DNA of 8,048 nt from Deltaproteobacteria bacterium (GTDB taxonomy: Bacteria > Myxococcota_A > UBA9160 > SMWR01): the NCBI GenBank assembly GCA_029261905.1, contig JAJDAM010000854.1, positions 1 to 8,048 of the forward strand, given 5' to 3'. The notes beneath the pieces are model-generated. The model ran no database searches and was not told the DNA's origin. It saw only the letters and a program-made list of their open reading frames with translations. Shown one piece after another: positions 5,244 through 8,048 of this stretch. The position numbers and the translations under genes are program-made. Each line of letters opens with the position of its first letter. Positions within the stretch are counted from its first letter, which is position 1.

Positions 5244-7412
5244 CTAGTTTGCGCGGACCGGCCGCTTCGATTCGAACGAGTCGAGGTGCGCCTGGGCTTC
5301 GGCGATCGACTCTTTGGATGCGCCCTTCGATTCGAGCAGCACCAGGCCTCGTTTCGACGCGATGATTGCGCGGTCGAAGTCACCCGTTTCCGCATAGGCG
5401 GCGGCCAACGTGTCGAGAAAGTCGGGACGATCTCCCTTGGGGCCGCGCGTAATCTGTGTGGCGATCCGCAGCGCTTCGGCACCGTCACGGTCGTCGTCCC
5501 GAGGCGTCGTGGCGATCGCATAGGCGTAGTTGTTCAAGAACTCATCACTGGGATTGCAGTCGCCCAGGCCGCCGCGAAGCACCGCGACGTGCCGCTGATG
5601 ATCCTTCCTGAGGTCGGCGAGATAGGCGAGAGTGGCTCTCGGAGAGATCGCGCAGGGGTCCTTTTCGAGCGCCACTTCGAGCAGCTGTTCTGCAGCGGGT
5701 GCGTCCCCCGCCTCGAAGCTCATTTGGGCGAGCGAAACATACGGACTGACCCGATCCGGATCGATCGCGATCACTCGCTCCAGCAGGTTGCGTCGCTCAT
5801 CGATTTCGCCGAGCTCCTTCAGCGCTTCGATCAGCTTCAGCATCGTAGGAGCCTTGTTCGGGTTGTGATCGACTACGGTCCGAAACAGCTCGGCCGCTTC
5901 GGCGTAGTTTTTGGACTTCATCCTGCCGACACCGGCCGCGATCAGCTTCATGTCCTCGACCTTGTCGTTCGGGTCGTCGCCGGTCAGCTCGAGAAGCGAG
6001 AGTTCATCGCCCAGCTTTTCGGAGCTTTCGGCCACGATGTATCCCAGCGCCTCGAGCTGCGCGGCCTGCTCCTCGTCGATCGGTTGCTGCGAGTCACTCG
6101 GGCTCGGTGGAGCGGTCGCAATCAGATCGCGCAACTGCAGCTGCATTCGCTGAACGATCTCGGGTTCGGCGGCCGCCAGATTGTTCGTCTCGTCCGGGTC
6201 GGCGACCAGGTCGTAGAGCTCCGGATTGACTTTGTGGATGTATTTCCAGCGCCCGACGCGTAGGAACCGGATGATCGACGTGCCGAGTACCGTATACGGA
6301 TCGATCGACGCACCGTATCCAACCAATTCCATATCCTGCGATGCGCCGGTCAGCAGCGGACGCAGCGATACACCTTGCGCGATGTCGAGCGGCGGCAGAC
6401 CGAGCAGATCGAGAATCGTCGGCGCGATGTCGATCGTGCGCACGGGCGATTCGATCTCGATCCCCGCCGGAATTTCCGGCCCCCACATCAGCAGCGGAAC
6501 GCGCATCGTCGTGTCGTACACGAAGAACACGTGTGTCGGCTCCGAGTGCTGCCCTCGACCCTCACCGTGGTCTGCCGTAAGTACGACCAGCGTCCGTTCG
6601 GTCAGCCCGAGTCCGTCGAGTTCTGTGAGTACGCGGGCGATCTGTTCGTCGATGTAGCGGATTTCTCCGTGATAGTCGCTGCCTCCGACCTGCTGGAAGT
6701 GCTGCAACGGAGGCGAATACGGCTGATGGGCATCGAAGTAGTGCAACCACAAGAAGAACTTCTCGTTGCGGTGTTGCTGAAGAAATCGGATGCCGTGTTT
6801 CGTGATGTCGGACGCATCCCGCTCCGGGATCTCGGTCGGCGTTTCCTCCGCTTGTTTCGCGAACGTCACGTGCTTCTTTTCGATGTCGCCGAACTTGAGA
6901 TCGCGGTAGACGTCGAAACCCTGATCGAGCTTCGTATGCGCGCCGATGACCGGTGCGGCAATTTCTGCGCCGGTCGCATACCCGTGTGACTTCAGCACTT
7001 CGGCCAGCGTCTGATTCGCCTCGGACAACACGTGTCCAGAGTTGGCACGGGCACCGTGAGAATGAGGGTGCTTCCCGGTAAAGATCGAACTGTGCCCCGG
7101 CAGCGTGCTGGGCGCCGAGGTCGTACAAGAAACGAACCGCGCGCCCTTCGCTGCGGCACGATCCAAATTGGGAGTCGTCGGGCGCTCCTGTCCATACGAA
7201 CCGAGCGCATCGGCGCGAGTGGTGTCGAGCGTGATGACGATGACGTTGAGATCGCCGGATGCGCCCGTGGGACCCCCTCCAGAGCGAGTATCAGCGGGAT
7301 CCTCGGAACAGCCCGCGATCACCAGAACGAGCCATGCAAGAGCGATCGAGCCAAGACAACCAGCCCACCGGCGCTGTCCAGGGGTCCTTGGCTGTTGGAA
7401 TTTCGTCTTCAT
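5244..7412 (-). CDS. Lipoprotein with sulfatase/alkaline-phosphatase-fold domain and C-terminal TPR region
   Basis: A 722-residue predicted lipoprotein: a charged N-terminus, a hydrophobic stretch (21-34) and lipobox IAGC (Cys35). Residues 55-400 are the hydrolase domain, with metal-site Asp63 in TLDTTRAD, SAPSTLPGHSS (99-109), HYFDAHQPYSPP (224-235), TADHGEG (D281, H282), H294 and RWKYI (K390). The formylglycine pattern C/S-x-P-x-R is not met: Thr103 replaces Arg, and Thr103 itself may be the nucleophile as in phosphatase-like relatives. Residues about 485-710 form TPR-like helical pairs, e.g. KNYAEAAELF and GDFDRAIIASKRGL. The ATG at 7412 (GGTGG before it) is chosen because it gives the signal sequence; the open frame upstream is not. 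A minus-strand TACAAT (7469-7464) is a possible -10. Substrate unknown. It is convergent with the ligase, 24 bases apart. Confidence 0.9.
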   Translation of the reverse strand: MKTKFQQPRTPGQRRWAGCLGSIALAWLVLVIAGCSEDPADTRSGGGPTGASGDLNVIVITLDTTRADALGSYGQERPTTPNLDRAAAKGARFVSCTTSAPSTLPGHSSIFTGKHPHSHGARANSGHVLSEANQTLAEVLKSHGYATGAEIAAPVIGAHTKLDQGFDVYRDLKFGDIEKKHVTFAKQAEETPTEIPERDASDITKHGIRFLQQHRNEKFFLWLHYFDAHQPYSPPLQHFQQVGGSDYHGEIRYIDEQIARVLTELDGLGLTERTLVVLTADHGEGRGQHSEPTHVFFVYDTTMRVPLLMWGPEIPAGIEIESPVRTIDIAPTILDLLGLPPLDIAQGVSLRPLLTGASQDMELVGYGASIDPYTVLGTSIIRFLRVGRWKYIHKVNPELYDLVADPDETNNLAAAEPEIVQRMQLQLRDLIATAPPSPSDSQQPIDEEQAAQLEALGYIVAESSEKLGDELSLLELTGDDPNDKVEDMKLIAAGVGRMKSKNYAEAAELFRTVVDHNPNKAPTMLKLIEALKELGEIDERRNLLERVIAIDPDRVSPYVSLAQMSFEAGDAPAAEQLLEVALEKDPCAISPRATLAYLADLRKDHQRHVAVLRGGLGDCNPSDEFLNNYAYAIATTPRDDDRDGAEALRIATQITRGPKGDRPDFLDTLAAAYAETGDFDRAIIASKRGLVLLESKGASKESIAEAQAHLDSFESKRPVRAN

Positions 7413-7573
7413 GATCCACCGTGTCGTTCGTTTTTCGGCCGTCGATTGCCGATTGGAGTCGACATTGTATCGCGGTCGTTTGCGGCATGGGTCCGGTGGG
7501 GCGATTCTCGTCGAGTTACCGCATAGAATCGCCGGATGCCCCGGTTTTTGCATTGCGCTGTTCCCCATCGCGG

Positions 7574-7981
7574 ATGTCTGCAATGACATCGCCGGGCAGT
7601 CCTCCGCGCGATGGCTCCCGCGATTCGAAAGTCGCGGCCGTGCTGCTTGCCGCCGGTGGATCCACGCGGATGGGCGAGCCCAAACAACTGATCGCGCTGC
7701 GCGGACGGAGCCTCGTGAAGCACGCGAGCGAGATCGCGCTGCAATCGCGTTGCAGCGCGCTATTCGTGATCGCGGGCCAACACCTCGACGCGATTCGATC
7801 CGAATTGGCCGAACTGCCTGCAACCATCCGATTCGCCGCAGACTGGCACGCGGGCATGAGCCACTCGATTCGTTGCGGCGTCGACGCAGTCAGCCGAGCG
7901 ACCGATCCCACGTTCGACGCAGTGCTGCTGCTGTTGGCCGACCAGCCCGACATCACGCCCGATAATCTCTGTAATAAATGA
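7574..7981 (+). pseudogene. MobA/MocA-like nucleotidyltransferase, C-terminally truncated
   Basis: The N-terminal two thirds of an NTP transferase of the molybdenum-cofactor cytidylyltransferase type, which transfers CMP or GMP to molybdopterin or acts on a similar substrate. Seen: VAAVLLAAGGSTRMGEPKQL, the nucleotide-binding loop with its basic residues (near 20-39), WHAGMSHSIRCGV, and the metal-binding LLLLADQPDIT (near 118-128). Family members are usually about 190-200 residues; this frame ends at 135, just after ADQP, losing the C-terminal part that completes the active site. The last codons (TGT AAT AAA TGA) look unlike the GC-rich codons before them. I therefore call it broken, probably by recombination near 7968. 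The start at 7574 (or 7583) is a best guess; the open frame reaches 7421 without resembling the family. Confidence 0.7.
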
Positions 7982-8048
7982 CAAACCCTCCACTCCGCCA
8001 GATTGATGCCGTTGTGTTGTGCGGAGGTTTAGGAACCCGCCTCGCCCA
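7978..8048 (+). CDS. Start of a sugar-1-phosphate nucleotidyltransferase, partial
   Basis: Only 23 residues are visible, MTNPPLRQIDAVVLCGG then LGTRLA. The GGLGTRL loop is the nucleotide-binding signature of sugar nucleotidyltransferases, such as the heptose- or mannose-1-phosphate guanylyltransferases that supply precursors for surface polysaccharides. The ATG overlaps the MocA-like stop (ATGA, 7978-7981). Codons such as TTA, GGA and TGT are more AT-rich than in the genes to the left, which hints at a different origin. The exact sugar specificity cannot be judged from this fragment. Confidence 0.65.
   Translation, partial: MTNPPLRQIDAVVLCGGLGTRLA

Noticed and set aside
5286..6263. Plus-strand 325-residue open frame
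   Set aside because: It is antisense to the TPR part of the lipoprotein gene, which has clear domains, so it is a shadow of GC-rich codon use.
7521..7529. TAGAAT as -10 promoter for the MocA-like gene
   Set aside because: No recognisable -35 at suitable spacing, and single hexamers are common by chance.
7413..7823. Upstream extension of the sulfatase-fold gene to 859 residues
   Set aside because: The extension would bury the lipoprotein signal sequence inside the protein and overlaps the MocA-like gene; the ATG at 7412 gives a normal lipoprotein.

Overview
The window is a GC-rich bacterial chromosomal segment. Its features are an A-type cytochrome c oxidase with a fused-style dihaem c4 donor, a Thr-type 'sulfatase' lipoprotein with a TPR tail, a class I acyl-CoA ligase and a DUF420 protein. 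They suggest a Gram-negative bacterium, perhaps a deltaproteobacterial or myxococcal-type lineage; that placement is inference from gene style, not proof.

Left part (1-3554, all minus strand): a respiratory cluster. Read in the direction of transcription it holds a DUF420 membrane protein (3554-3117), a structured gap of about 410 bases, a secreted dihaem cytochrome c4-like protein (2702-2013), a 34-residue single-span membrane protein (1923-1819), cytochrome c oxidase subunit II with an intact CuA site (1809-1117), and subunit I (1094 to beyond the window edge). The last three are tightly packed (9 and 22 bases apart) and surely one operon. The cytochrome probably passes electrons to CuA of subunit II and then to the haem a / haem a3-CuB centres of subunit I. 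DUF420 proteins are associated with aa3 oxidase maturation.

Middle (3555-5219): a 107-base nested inverted repeat fills almost the whole gap between the divergent DUF420 gene and a plus-strand AMP-forming acyl-CoA ligase.

Right part (5220-8048): convergent to the ligase is a minus-strand lipoprotein with an alkaline-phosphatase/sulfatase-fold domain and a C-terminal TPR region. Divergent from it is a MobA/MocA-like nucleotidyltransferase that stops after about two thirds of the usual length. Its stop overlaps by ATGA the start of another nucleotidyltransferase of the sugar-1-phosphate type, which runs off the window. That point looks like a recombination junction.

The most notable points are: (i) subunit I lacks all three usual K-channel polar residues while keeping the active-site Tyr, the CuB ligands and the D-channel entrance; (ii) the unlisted 34-residue gene in the oxidase operon; (iii) the large inverted repeat between divergent genes; (iv) the sulfatase-fold protein without a formylglycine motif; (v) the truncated MocA-like gene at the right edge. 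No CRISPR array, tRNA, rRNA, transposase or phage gene was seen.
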